Assembly: GCA_963815645.1 (NCBI GenBank)
Contig: CAWFHL010000001.1
Coordinates: forward strand, 558,001-622,000
Source: JBBRHQ01 sp963815645
GTDB lineage: Bacteria > Actinomycetota > Thermoleophilia > Solirubrobacterales > 70-9
Direction of reading: 5' to 3'
DNA length: 64,000 nt
In this document: one piece after another, positions 23,831-32,246 of the stretch
Layout of the letters: each line of letters begins with the position of its first letter
Numbering within the stretch: the first letter of the stretch is position 1
Made by a program: the position numbers and the translations under genes
Notes under the pieces: generated by a model
Told to the model about the DNA's origin: nothing
Seen by the model: only the letters and a program-made list of their open reading frames with translations
The model's database searches: none

Positions 23831-24708
23831 TGGAGACCGAGAGGCTCGAGGTGCAGCGCGACGGCCGCCGCCTCGAGGTCGAGCTGGCCGGGCCCGAGGA
23901 TGGCGACCTGCTCGTCTTCCACAACGGCACGCCGGTGGCCGGGATGGTCTACGGGCCGATGGTCGAGCAGGGGGCCCTCCGCGGGATCCGGCACCTCACA
24001 TACTCGCGCCCCGGCTACGGCGATTCCGACCGGGCCGAGGGCCGCAGGGTCGCCGACTGCGCCGCCGACCTCGAGGCGATCGTCGACCAGCTCGGGGTCG
24101 GGCGCTTCTACACGGCCGGGGCCTCGGGCGGCGGCCCCCACGCGCTGGCCACCGCCGCCCTGCTCGGCGAGCGGGTGATCTCCGCGGCGATCCTCGCCGG
24201 CGTCGCCCCCTACGACGCCGAGGGGCTCGACTACCTCGAGGGGATGGGCCAGGAGAACCAGCGCGAGTTCGGCGCGACGCTCGCCGGCCCGGAGGAGCTC
24301 GAGGCCTACCTGTCCGGCGAGGCCAATGAGCTGCGGGAGGTGAGCGGTGCAGATATCGAGGCGGCGTTCGGCGACCTGCTGAGCGGCGCCGACCGCGCCG
24401 CCCTCAGCGGCGACTACGCGGAGTTCGGCGCGGCCGGCTGCCGGGCTGCGCTCCGCAACGGGATCTGGGGATGGTTCGACGACGACTTCGCCTTCGTCAA
24501 GGACTGGGGCTTCGACCTCGGGGCGATCGCGGTGCCGGTCACCATCTGGTGGGGCGGAGACGACCGCTTCGTGCCTCCGACCCACGGCCGCTGGCTGGCC
24601 GATCACGTCAGCGGCGCCCGAGCGGAGCTGCTCCCCGAGGAGGGCCACCTCTCGCTCGAGCTGAACCTCTACGGCGACGTGCTCGACGGCCTGCTGGCCG
24701 CGGACTGA
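23830..24708 (+). CDS. Alpha/beta-hydrolase
   Basis: 292 residues. It has the core DLLVFHNGTPVAG (oxyanion), HLTYSRPGYGDSDRAEG, nucleophile elbow TAGASGGGPHALATA (Ser), VTIWWGGDDRFVPPTHG (Asp) and EEGHLSLELN (His), a complete triad. The oxyanion motif HNG instead of HG is a variant seen in proline-iminopeptidase-like relatives. Translationally coupled to the upstream acyl-CoA synthetase, it may release or recycle an acyl product, which is inference. A GTG or ATG downstream is not needed: the ATG overlaps the synthetase stop. Confidence 0.85.
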   Translation: METERLEVQRDGRRLEVELAGPEDGDLLVFHNGTPVAGMVYGPMVEQGALRGIRHLTYSRPGYGDSDRAEGRRVADCAADLEAIVDQLGVGRFYTAGASGGGPHALATAALLGERVISAAILAGVAPYDAEGLDYLEGMGQENQREFGATLAGPEELEAYLSGEANELREVSGADIEAAFGDLLSGADRAALSGDYAEFGAAGCRAALRNGIWGWFDDDFAFVKDWGFDLGAIAVPVTIWWGGDDRFVPPTHGRWLADHVSGARAELLPEEGHLSLELNLYGDVLDGLLAAD

Positions 24709-24793
24709 GCCCGCCGGAGCGGCGATTGGGGGCGCGCGGCTCCGGGTAGCTGTCCGGCTAGCCTCTGTTGACAACCACCCCCAGGAGGAACAG

Positions 24794-25195
24794 ATGCTTT
24801 TCGGACAGGAGCACGTCGACCGGTACCGCGAGACCGGCGGCAAGGAGGGTCACGACTGGAACGGGTCCCAGACGCTGATCCTGACCACGAAAGGGCGCAA
24901 GTCGGGCGAGTCCCGCGACACCCCGCTGATCTACGGGCGCAGCGGTGATGACTACCTGATCGTCGCCTCGAAGGGCGGCTCGGACGAGCCTCCTTCCTGG
25001 TACCTGAACCTCGAGGCCAACCCCGAGACCGAGATCCAAGTCTGGGACAAGCGGATGAAGACCAGGGCGCGGGACGCGACGCCGGAAGAGAAGCCGGCGA
25101 TGTGGAGGGAGATGACCTCCCACTGGTCCGACTACGACGAGTACCAGAAGAAGACCGAACGCGAGATACCGGTGGTCGTCCTCGAGCCTGTTTGA
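24794..25195 (+). CDS. F420-dependent nitroreductase-like (Ddn/DUF385) flavoprotein
   Basis: 133 residues with the deazaflavin-dependent nitroreductase pattern: LILTTKGRKSGESRDTPLIY, DDYLIVASKGGSDEPPSWYL, NLEANPETEIQV, and a C-terminal MTSHWSDYDEYQKKTEREIP. Members use reduced cofactor F420 to reduce quinones or nitro compounds, mostly at the membrane face in actinobacteria. Start ATG 24794 follows AGGAGGA. Implies that the organism makes F420. It stands between the acyl-CoA synthetase pair and an enoyl-CoA hydratase, same strand. Confidence 0.88.
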   Translation: MLFGQEHVDRYRETGGKEGHDWNGSQTLILTTKGRKSGESRDTPLIYGRSGDDYLIVASKGGSDEPPSWYLNLEANPETEIQVWDKRMKTRARDATPEEKPAMWREMTSHWSDYDEYQKKTEREIPVVVLEPV

Positions 25196-25234
25196 GGAAG
25201 ATGTCCTCCCGCCACCGATAGCGAGGAGGAACGC

Positions 25235-26038
25235 GTGAGTGAAGTCCTGTTGAGCGAGCGCCGCCAGCCGCAGATCCACCTGCTGACCCTGAACCGGCCC
25301 GAGCAGCTGAACGCGATGAGCGCCGAGCTCTGCCAGGCCCTTCACGAGGAGCTCACCACCCTCGCGGGAGACCGCAGCTGCCGGGCGATCGTCCTCACCG
25401 GATCGGGCCGCGGCTTCTGCGCGGGGGTAGACCTGCGCGGATACGGGCAGGCGCCGGGCAACGACGGCGCCGATGGGGCCCGCGACCATTTCGGCAACCA
25501 GGAGCACATGTCGACCCTGGTCCTGCAGCTGCGCCAGACCCCGCAGCCGGTGATCGCCGCAGTGAACGGCCCGGCCGCGGGGTTCGGGCTGGCCCTGGCC
25601 CTCGGCAGCGACATTCGCTACGGGGCCGAGAGCGCTGTCTTCCGGGCGGCATTCGTCAACATCGGAGTCTCCAACTGCGACATGGGGGTCAGCTGGCTGC
25701 TGCCGAGGCTGATCGGGGCCTCGCGCGCCCACGAGCTGATGCTGACCGGCCGCAAGCTCGGCGCCGCGGAGGCGGTGGAGATCGGCCTGGTCGCCGAGGT
25801 GGTCGAGGATGGGGCCCTGCTGGAGCGCTCCCTGGAGGCGGCGGGGCAGATCGCCTCCTGGGCGCCCTGGGGCGTCCGCCTCACCAAGCGGGGGATGTGG
25901 AGCGCCCTGGAGATCTCCTCCGAGGCGGCGGCGATCGGCTACGAGGACCGCCAGCAGATCATGGCGCTGCACGGCCAGGCGCCGCCGGAGGCGGTCTCCG
26001 CGTTTCTGGAGAAGCGCGAGGCCGAGTTCGCGGACTGA
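25235..26038 (+). CDS. Enoyl-CoA hydratase/isomerase family protein
   Basis: 267-residue crotonase-fold enzyme. It has IHLLTLNRPEQLNAMSAELC, the first oxyanion loop RGFCAGVDLRGYG, the second PVIAAVNGPAAGFGLALALG and INIGVSNCDMGVS-type segment (actual FVNIGVSNCDMGVSWLLPRL), and ARAHELMLTG-like RAHELMLTGRKLGAAEA. The second catalytic Glu of classic hydratases is replaced by Cys/Asp around NCDMG, so it may be an isomerase or hydrolase rather than a hydratase. Start GTG 25235 after GAGGAGGAACGC. Likely acts on acyl-CoA from the nearby synthetase. Confidence 0.88.
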   Translation: MSEVLLSERRQPQIHLLTLNRPEQLNAMSAELCQALHEELTTLAGDRSCRAIVLTGSGRGFCAGVDLRGYGQAPGNDGADGARDHFGNQEHMSTLVLQLRQTPQPVIAAVNGPAAGFGLALALGSDIRYGAESAVFRAAFVNIGVSNCDMGVSWLLPRLIGASRAHELMLTGRKLGAAEAVEIGLVAEVVEDGALLERSLEAAGQIASWAPWGVRLTKRGMWSALEISSEAAAIGYEDRQQIMALHGQAPPEAVSAFLEKREAEFAD

Positions 26039-26118
26039 GCCCGCGTCAGTGGGCCGCGGCCGCGGCGGCCCCGCGCCGCCTTCGGGCCCGCTTGGCCATG
26101 AAGCCGTTGCCGGCCGGA

Positions 26119-26517
26119 CTATGAGATATCTACGGCACGGGTCCGGAGTGGCTCGATCGTCACCTTAAAGCGAGGCACTTCCTCAGGGGTGGTGTACGCA
26201 TAACGACGGCCCTCGTAGAGAGCCGAGAGCGCATCGATGTGGGCGTATTCGAGGTCGGGCTCGATCGCGACGACGCGACCCTCGATCCCGACGTAGCGAA
26301 GGATCTCTGCGGTGTCGACGACGACCAGCGAGACCCTTGGGTCTCGACGCAGGTTGGTCAGCCAGCGGCCCTCTGCGGCGTTGACCGTCACCCGCTCTCC
26401 CTCCGGCGCGCACCAGACGACCACCCCGTATGGGTCTCCCTCTCCCCGCAGCGTCGTCAGGCAGCAGGGATAGGGGCCTTCGAGCAGCTCGCGGATCAGC
26501 TCTGCGGGCTCGCTCAT
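26119..26517 (-). CDS. PPOX-like FMN/F420-binding split-barrel protein
   Basis: 132-residue pyridoxamine-phosphate-oxidase-like barrel. It has CCLTTLRGEGDPYGVVVWCA, VTVNAAEGRWLTNLRRDPRV (cofactor phosphate-binding Arg/Lys positions) and SLVVVDTAEILRYVGIEGRV. Such proteins bind FMN or F420 and reduce varied substrates, or act in cofactor handling. The ATG at 26517 overlaps the stop of the glutamine-synthetase-like gene (ATGA), so it is the last gene of that operon. Function in amine metabolism is possible but unproven. Confidence 0.82.
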   Translation of the reverse strand: MSEPAELIRELLEGPYPCCLTTLRGEGDPYGVVVWCAPEGERVTVNAAEGRWLTNLRRDPRVSLVVVDTAEILRYVGIEGRVVAIEPDLEYAHIDALSALYEGRRYAYTTPEEVPRFKVTIEPLRTRAVDIS

Positions 26518-27926
26518 GCCTGCTCGAAGTACCGCATCAGCTCGTACTCGCCGACCGCGTCGGGGTCGCCGCCGCCGGTATGAAAGGCGATCCACTCCCA
26601 CTCACGGCTGCCCAGCCAGTAGCGGATCAACTCCTCTCCCAGAACCTCCGCCAACCGCCGGTCCGCGGCGAGCGCCGCCGCCGCATGCTTCAGCGAGTGA
26701 GGAAGCCTCGGGGCCGCCTCGGGCGGCAGCCCCCAGGCCATGCCCTCGAACTGGGATGGCGGCTCGAGCCGGTCCTCGATGCCGATCATCCCGCCGGCGA
26801 GGATCGCCGCCAGGGCGAGGTAGATATTGCAGTCAGAAGAGGGCACCCGGTGCTCGATCCGGCTCGATCCGGGCTCCCCGGTCACCGTCCTCACCGCCAC
26901 CGACTTGTTGCCCTCCCCCCAGGACACCGTGGTTGGCGGACCGGTGATCTCGATCAACCGGCGGTAGGAGTTGACGTTCGGGGTGAGCAGGGACATCGCA
27001 CCCGGCGCGCTCGCCAGCAGCCCCGCGACCCAGCGCCGCAGCAGCTCGGAGTGATGTGGGTCGGCGTCCTCGCGGTAGAAGGCGTTCTCGCCGCCCACGT
27101 CCCGCAGGGAGAGATTGACGTGCATCCCCCCGCCCAGGTGCTGGTCGAGCCCCCAGGCCATGAAGCTGACGGTGCGGCCGTGCTGCTCGGCGACCTCACG
27201 CAGGGCGAGCTTGACGCGGGTGACCCGGTCGGCGGCGTCGAGCGCCGGGCAGGGAGCGAGGTTGATCTCGACCTGGCCGGGTGCGGTCTCATTGCTCCAG
27301 TACTCCCACTCGACGCCGAGTTCGCTGAGGTGGCGCATCGCCGCGTCCATGAAGCCGGTGAGGTCGGCGGATCGAGTCATCAGGTAGGTGCCCCGGACCC
27401 CGCCGCCGAGCGGCGTCAGGTCACGAAAGCCCTGCGCCCGGGCCTGCTGGACCGGCTCCTCAAATACCATCAGCTCGATCTCCGGGGCGACGATCGCCTC
27501 GAACCCGACGCCGGCGAGACGCTCGATCATCCGCTTCAGTGTCCCTCGCGGGCAGACCGGGAGCGGCTCGCCTCGCGGGTCGGTGAAATCGCCGATCACC
27601 GAGGCCGTGCTCTCGAGGTGGGGATGCAGAATGATGGTCGCGGGATCCGGGACGATGGCGATGTCGGCGACCTCGCCGCGCCACTTCCCCCAGTCCCAGC
27701 CGACCCCAAGCTCACCGGAGGGGTCGACGCCGAAACAGGTGTCCGCAAACAGCGCCCCTCGTTCCAGGCTGGAGAGGAACTTCGGCGCCGAGAGGTGCTT
27801 GCCCAGAATCAGCCCGTCGTGGTTGGTCGCCTCGAGCCGCACCGTGGCGACTCGGTTGTCGCGCAGCCACCCCTCGACATCGACCGCCCCCGCACCCTCC
27901 GCCTCGCTCCCGGACCGCTCAGACAT
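26514..27926 (-). CDS. Glutamine-synthetase-like gamma-glutamyl-amine ligase
   Basis: 470 residues with the GS catalytic domain: APEIELMVFEEP (metal Glu), GGGMHVNLSLRD (ammonia/His motif), NVNSYRRLIE (N-x-YRR), EGNKSVAVR and RIEHRVPSSDCNIYLALAAI near the C-terminus. The N-terminal domain and local context resemble gamma-glutamylpolyamine or gamma-glutamylalkylamine ligases (PuuA, GlnA3, IpuC) rather than housekeeping GlnA, which would not sit beside an FAD amine oxidase and PotD. The ATG (27926) overlaps the upstream SCP2-like gene by eight bases. Predicted to ligate glutamate to an amine using ATP in the cytoplasm. Confidence 0.85.
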   Translation of the reverse strand: MSERSGSEAEGAGAVDVEGWLRDNRVATVRLEATNHDGLILGKHLSAPKFLSSLERGALFADTCFGVDPSGELGVGWDWGKWRGEVADIAIVPDPATIILHPHLESTASVIGDFTDPRGEPLPVCPRGTLKRMIERLAGVGFEAIVAPEIELMVFEEPVQQARAQGFRDLTPLGGGVRGTYLMTRSADLTGFMDAAMRHLSELGVEWEYWSNETAPGQVEINLAPCPALDAADRVTRVKLALREVAEQHGRTVSFMAWGLDQHLGGGMHVNLSLRDVGGENAFYREDADPHHSELLRRWVAGLLASAPGAMSLLTPNVNSYRRLIEITGPPTTVSWGEGNKSVAVRTVTGEPGSSRIEHRVPSSDCNIYLALAAILAGGMIGIEDRLEPPSQFEGMAWGLPPEAAPRLPHSLKHAAAALAADRRLAEVLGEELIRYWLGSREWEWIAFHTGGGDPDAVGEYELMRYFEQA

Positions 27927-28554
27927 CGTCTTCCCCGTAGCGCAACGAAAAGCCGGCCCCGGCCAGCACCGAGAGCTGCGGGAAGGAGCCACGGATGAAG
28001 ACGGAGCGATCGAATGCAGCCTGCAGCAGCGGCATGCGACCGGTGAGCACGCGAAGCAGCGCCTCGGATTCGCCATGGATCTCGTAGGCGGCGCCTTGCT
28101 CGGATCCGAAGCGACGGCGCTCGCGGCCGCCCAGCTCGACCACGAGCAGCGCATCAGGGGCGCCGTCCATCCGCTGCACGGCCGCCCAGAAGCGCTCTGC
28201 CGCCTCCTCCCAGGAGGGAAGCGGCGGGTCGAGCAGGCGGGTGAGCCAGGCTGCGAGCCGGGAATCCTCCTCGGCGCCGCAGACCTGCGGCTCGACACCG
28301 GCGGGGTCGATCACGGCCTCGGCGCCGGCGCGCGGGTCGCGGCCGTGGGCGATCGAGGCCACGCCTCCCCCGAGGCGCACGGTGGCCGACTCGGGGGTCG
28401 TTGCGGAGCGCAGGCTGACCGAGCCCTCGAGCAGCGCGGTCTCCTCGGCGAACTGGGGGTCGCGAAGACAGGCTGCGAGGTCCACGGCCGTGCCCCGGAC
28501 GAGGGGCGTCGAGTCCTCCTCCAGCTCGATCGTGACGCTCGCTCGCTCGCTCAT
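27919..28554 (-). CDS. SCP2-like (sterol-carrier-protein domain) protein
   Basis: 211 residues. The C-terminal part (WAAVQRMDGAPDALLVVELG, GEAAYEI-like GAAYEIHGESEALLRVLTGR, SVFIRGSFPQLSVLAGAGF) has the SCP2/lipid-binding fold pattern. The N-terminal half is a beta-rich region (VTIELEEDSTPLVRGTAVDL) with similar repeats (ALLEGSVSLRSA), possibly a second degenerate copy. It is the first gene of the operon with the GS-like ligase and the flavoprotein. Its promoter lies in the 56-base gap facing the FAD oxidoreductase. A ligand-binding accessory role is the best guess. Confidence 0.6.
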   Translation of the reverse strand: MSERASVTIELEEDSTPLVRGTAVDLAACLRDPQFAEETALLEGSVSLRSATTPESATVRLGGGVASIAHGRDPRAGAEAVIDPAGVEPQVCGAEEDSRLAAWLTRLLDPPLPSWEEAAERFWAAVQRMDGAPDALLVVELGGRERRRFGSEQGAAYEIHGESEALLRVLTGRMPLLQAAFDRSVFIRGSFPQLSVLAGAGFSLRYGEDDV

Positions 28555-28610
28555 GCTCTCGCCGCAGGCCACACTACTATCGGCGAAACGCGGTTCCGCC
28601 TTTGGCGCTG

Positions 28611-30008
28611 ATGAGAGAGGAGCAGCTCGGCTACTGGTTGGAGGAAGCGGGCCACGGTCCGGCTTCCTCCCCACTCTGGGGAGAGGCGCGCGCCGATGCA
28701 GTCGTGATCGGGGGCGGCTTCGCCGGCCTCTGGACGGCATGGCAGCTGCGACAGAGGCGCCCGGATGCCCAGGTGGTGCTGCTCGAGTCCGGAGTCTGCG
28801 GCCGCGGCCCGAGCGGCCGCAACGCGGGCTTCGCCACAGCGCCATGGCATCGGCTGGAGGGTCTGATCGAAAGCTTCGGCGAGCCTGCGGCGATCGAGGT
28901 CTGTGAGCACGCCGCATCCTCGGTGGATGAGATCGGCGCATGGGCGCAGAGCCGCGGCGTCGATGTCTGGTTTCGGAAGAGCGGACACCTGAAGGTGGCG
29001 ACCAGCCCGGCGCAGGAGGGCCGCTGGGAGGCCTCGGTACGGGCCTGCGAGCGCTTCGGGCGGCACGACGAGTACGCAAACCTCTCGCCGGAAGAGGTTC
29101 GCCGGCGGTGCGCCTCGCCTCTGTTCGGGTCCGGCGCACTGTTGGCGGCGGGAGCGACTCTGCAACCGGCTCGCCTGGCGCGGGAGCTGCGGGCTGCGCT
29201 GATCGAAGAAGGGGTCGCGGTCCACGAAGGAAGCCGGGCGCGGCGGATCAGCGGCACGGCGGACGGTGTCACGGTCGAGACGGACGCCGGAGGGCGGGTC
29301 TTCGCCGGGTCGGCGGTGATCGCGATCAACGCGGCCGCGGCGGGTTTCGGTCCGCTGTCCGATCGGCTCGCGGTCAGCTCCTCGCACATGCTGATCACCG
29401 AGCCCGTCCCCGAGGTGCTCGAGCAGCTCGGCTGGGTCGGGGGCGAGTGCATCTCCACCGCGCGCACCTACCTGCATTACATGCGGACCACGCCTGACGG
29501 GCGGATCGCCTTCGGATACGGAGGCGGGCGGATCGCCTACGGCGCCAGGCTGGGCGGCAGGGTCGGATGCGACCCCCGCATCGGAGCGCATCTGGCCGCC
29601 GAGCTGGTTCGCTTCTTCCCCCAGCTCCGCGGGCGGCGGACCAGCCCCGCCTGGGGCGGGCCGGTCGACATCTCCCCCAACCACTTCCCGGTGGTCGGGA
29701 CGCTGCCCGACGGCCGCACCCACTACGTCTTCGGGTTCACCGGCAACGGGGTCAGCCTCGCCCACCTGACCGGAAAGGTCCTCGCCTCCCTCCTCCTCGA
29801 CGAGCGTGACGCTGTCAGCCGCCTCCCGCTGGTCGAGCCCTCCCTGCCGAGGGTGCCACCGGAGCCGGTCCGCTGGCTCGGCGGCAACGCGGTGCGCTCG
29901 GCCCTGCTGCGCAAGGAGCTGCGCGAGGACGCCGGTCTGGCGCCAGGGGCACTGAGCGAGCTGATCGTCGACCTCCCGAGGCGGTTCGGCATCCACATCG
30001 GTCGCTGA
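28611..30008 (+). CDS. FAD-dependent amine/amino-acid oxidoreductase (DadA/PuuB-like)
   Basis: 465 residues. The N-terminal dinucleotide motif is VVIGGGFAGLWTAWQL (~31-46), followed by LLESGVCGRGPSGRNAGF (substrate-side loop of the DAO family) and, near the end, TLPDGRTHYVFGFTGNGVSL, which closes the FAD site. It fits gamma-glutamylputrescine oxidase and related enzymes that oxidise C-N bonds with oxygen. ATG 28611 is used; an upstream GTG or CTG is not supported. It diverges from the SCP2-GS operon with a short shared promoter region containing TACTAT, consistent with co-regulation. Confidence 0.87.
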   Translation: MREEQLGYWLEEAGHGPASSPLWGEARADAVVIGGGFAGLWTAWQLRQRRPDAQVVLLESGVCGRGPSGRNAGFATAPWHRLEGLIESFGEPAAIEVCEHAASSVDEIGAWAQSRGVDVWFRKSGHLKVATSPAQEGRWEASVRACERFGRHDEYANLSPEEVRRRCASPLFGSGALLAAGATLQPARLARELRAALIEEGVAVHEGSRARRISGTADGVTVETDAGGRVFAGSAVIAINAAAAGFGPLSDRLAVSSSHMLITEPVPEVLEQLGWVGGECISTARTYLHYMRTTPDGRIAFGYGGGRIAYGARLGGRVGCDPRIGAHLAAELVRFFPQLRGRRTSPAWGGPVDISPNHFPVVGTLPDGRTHYVFGFTGNGVSLAHLTGKVLASLLLDERDAVSRLPLVEPSLPRVPPEPVRWLGGNAVRSALLRKELREDAGLAPGALSELIVDLPRRFGIHIGR

Positions 30009-30073
30009 CCCTCGCTTAAGCTAGAACTCGATTCCGCCATTCGGGAGGAGGCGCCGGGAAGCCGATCGCCAGG

Positions 30074-31348
30074 ATGAACCCGCCAAGAGGAGATACGGAA
30101 CACCCCGCAACCGGCCCCCCGCTGGCCGGCTACACGGTCCTCGACCTGACCCGGATCCTCTCCGGGCCGTACGCCTCGATGCTGCTCGCCGACCTCGGCG
30201 CCGAGGTGATCAAGGTCGAGCGCCCCGGCAGCGGAGATGACACCCGCTCCTGGGGGCCGCCGTTCTGGCGGGGGATGAGCACCTATTTCGCCGCGGTCAA
30301 CCGCGGCAAGCGCAGCCTCGCCCTCGACCTCGGGCGCGAGAGGGGTCGCGTGCTCCTGCGCGCACTGGCCGCGAAGGCTGACGTGCTGATCGAGAACTTC
30401 CGCCCCGGCGTGACCGAGAAGCTCGGGATCGACTACGACTCGCTGGCCGATCTCAATCCCGGCCTGATCTACGCGACGATCAACGGCTTCGGCTCGCACG
30501 GACCGAAGGCCTCCGAGGCGGGAACCGAGGTCATCGTCGAGGCCGAGACGGGGCTGATGGCGATGATGGGCACGCCGGAGGGGCCACCGGTGCGCTTCGG
30601 CGTGGCGATGGTGGACATCGCCACCGGGATCGCGATGGTCAGCGGTGTGCTCGCCGCGGCGCTGGAGCGCACCCGGGGAGGGCTCGGGCGCCGGCTCGAG
30701 TTCCCGCTCTACGCCACCGCTTTCAGCTGCCTGGCGACGGTAATCGCCTCGGCCGGAGTCGATCCGGCCAGCCAGGGGGGTCGCTGGGGCAGCGGCCACC
30801 CCTCAATCGTCCCCTATGCCGCCTTCCGGGCCGTCGACGGCTTCGTCGTGATCGGCGCGATCAACGAGATGATGTGGGAGCGACTCTGCGACGCGCTCGG
30901 CCTGGAGACGCTCCGCTCCGACCCCCGGACAGCCACCAATGAGGACCGGGTGCGACACCGCGCCCACGTGGATGGAGTGCTGGCCGACGCGATCGGGCGG
31001 CTCAGTGTCGCCACCGCGACCGAGAGGCTGGCCGGCGCCGGGGTGCTGGTGGCACCGGTCCGCGACGCGAGCGCCGCGGTCACCGATCCCCAGGTCGAGG
31101 CGCTGGGCCTGATCGACGAAATTGACGGGCTGCGATTCATGCGCTCGCCGCTGAGCCAGTTCAATCCGTCGGAGCTGGCGCCCGCCCAGCAGCTCGGCCA
31201 GGACTCGGCCGAGCTGCTGGCGGAGCACCTCTCGCTCTCCCCCGAAGCCGTGGAGGAGCTGATCGCCTCCGGCGTCGTGCAACGCCCCGGGGCCGAGCCG
31301 GCGCTTCCCGCAGGCGGAGCGGGTGCGGCCCAGGCCGCGAGCACGTAG
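30074..31348 (+). CDS. CaiB/BaiF family III CoA transferase
   Basis: 424 residues. It has the opening GYTVLDLTRILSGPYASMLL, ADLGAEVIKVERPGSGDDTR, KRSLALDLGRERG, the catalytic aspartate in GVAMVDIATGIAMVSGVL (~residue 180) and GRWGSGHPSIVPY. These enzymes move CoA between organic acids without energy cost. It lies 65 bases below the FAD oxidase and just ahead of an IclR regulator, so it may convert the acid product of amine oxidation to a CoA ester. Substrate unknown. Confidence 0.92.
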   Translation: MNPPRGDTEHPATGPPLAGYTVLDLTRILSGPYASMLLADLGAEVIKVERPGSGDDTRSWGPPFWRGMSTYFAAVNRGKRSLALDLGRERGRVLLRALAAKADVLIENFRPGVTEKLGIDYDSLADLNPGLIYATINGFGSHGPKASEAGTEVIVEAETGLMAMMGTPEGPPVRFGVAMVDIATGIAMVSGVLAAALERTRGGLGRRLEFPLYATAFSCLATVIASAGVDPASQGGRWGSGHPSIVPYAAFRAVDGFVVIGAINEMMWERLCDALGLETLRSDPRTATNEDRVRHRAHVDGVLADAIGRLSVATATERLAGAGVLVAPVRDASAAVTDPQVEALGLIDEIDGLRFMRSPLSQFNPSELAPAQQLGQDSAELLAEHLSLSPEAVEELIASGVVQRPGAEPALPAGGAGAAQAAST

Positions 31349-31361
31349 GCATAATCGGCGC

Positions 31362-32237
31362 GTGGGTCGCGACGGTCAGTCCGTGGTCGAGAAGGTGGAG
31401 CGCGTGCTCGACTGCTACATCCGCGCCGGAGAGCCCTCGCGCAGCTTCATCGAGCTCCTCGACGGCACCGAGCTGAGCCGCGCGAGCCTCCATCGGACCC
31501 TCTCGGAACTGGTCGAGAGCGGCTTCCTCACCCAGGCGGGCCGAGGCGAGGAATACCGGCTTGGACCCCTGTTGCGATCCGCGGCGGCGCTCTCCTCGGC
31601 GGCCCTGGGTCTCGCCAGCATCGCCCGCCCCCGGATGGAGCAGCTCCGCGACCGCTGCCGCGAGACGGTCGTCCTCGCCGAGCTGCACGGCGCCTCCGTG
31701 GTGCCGGTGCTGAGGGCAGAGGGCCTGCACGAGATGCGGATGAACCAGGAGGTGGGCAAGCGCTACCCCGCCCACGCCGGGGCGACCGGAAAGGTGCTGC
31801 TGGCAAATCTGCCCGCCGGCGAGCTGAAGAGGCTGCTGGGGGGCGGCAGGCTCGAGGCGCTGACGCCGGCGACCACGACCAGTCGCCGCAAGCTGGCCGA
31901 GGAGCTGGCGCTGATTCGCCGCGCTGGAGTCGGCGTGACCCGTGGCGAGCGGGTGCCCGATGCGGTTGCGATCTCGGCCCCGATCCTCGATGCCGGCTCG
32001 CGCACCGTCGCCGCGCTGACCATAAGCGGAATCGCCTCGCGCTATGAGCCGGGCAGGTTGAGCGAGGACGCGCGGGCCGTGCGGGAGACGGCGGAGGCGA
32101 TCTCGGCGGAGCTGGGGCACAGGGCGTCCGAGCGCGACGAACAGGCGCGACGGTCTGCCGCCGATGCCCTGGAGGAGATCTGCGAGCGGGCCTGGCAGGG
32201 CGGGCAGCGGCGCACCGTCCCGGCTGGTCGCACCTGA
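31362..32237 (+). CDS. IclR-family transcriptional regulator
   Basis: 291 residues. The N-terminal winged helix (VEKVERVLDCYIRAGEPSRS, LSRASLHRTLSELVESGFL, RLGPLL) is followed by the IclR effector domain (RETVVLAELHGASVVPVLRA, PAHAGATGKVLLANL, GVTRGERVPDAVAISAPILD). GTG start 31362 lies seven bases after CATAAT, a good -10 box, implying a nearly leaderless transcript. It probably controls the adjacent CoA transferase, oxidase and polyamine transport genes. Confidence 0.9.
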   Translation: MGRDGQSVVEKVERVLDCYIRAGEPSRSFIELLDGTELSRASLHRTLSELVESGFLTQAGRGEEYRLGPLLRSAAALSSAALGLASIARPRMEQLRDRCRETVVLAELHGASVVPVLRAEGLHEMRMNQEVGKRYPAHAGATGKVLLANLPAGELKRLLGGGRLEALTPATTTSRRKLAEELALIRRAGVGVTRGERVPDAVAISAPILDAGSRTVAALTISGIASRYEPGRLSEDARAVRETAEAISAELGHRASERDEQARRSAADALEEICERAWQGGQRRTVPAGRT

Positions 32238-32246
32238 GCGGCCCGC

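Noticed and set aside
26046..26099. A 17-residue minus-strand ORF with Arg and Ala runs between enoyl-CoA hydratase and the PPOX-like gene
   Set aside because: Too short, no ribosome site, and low-complexity composition is easily produced by this base composition.
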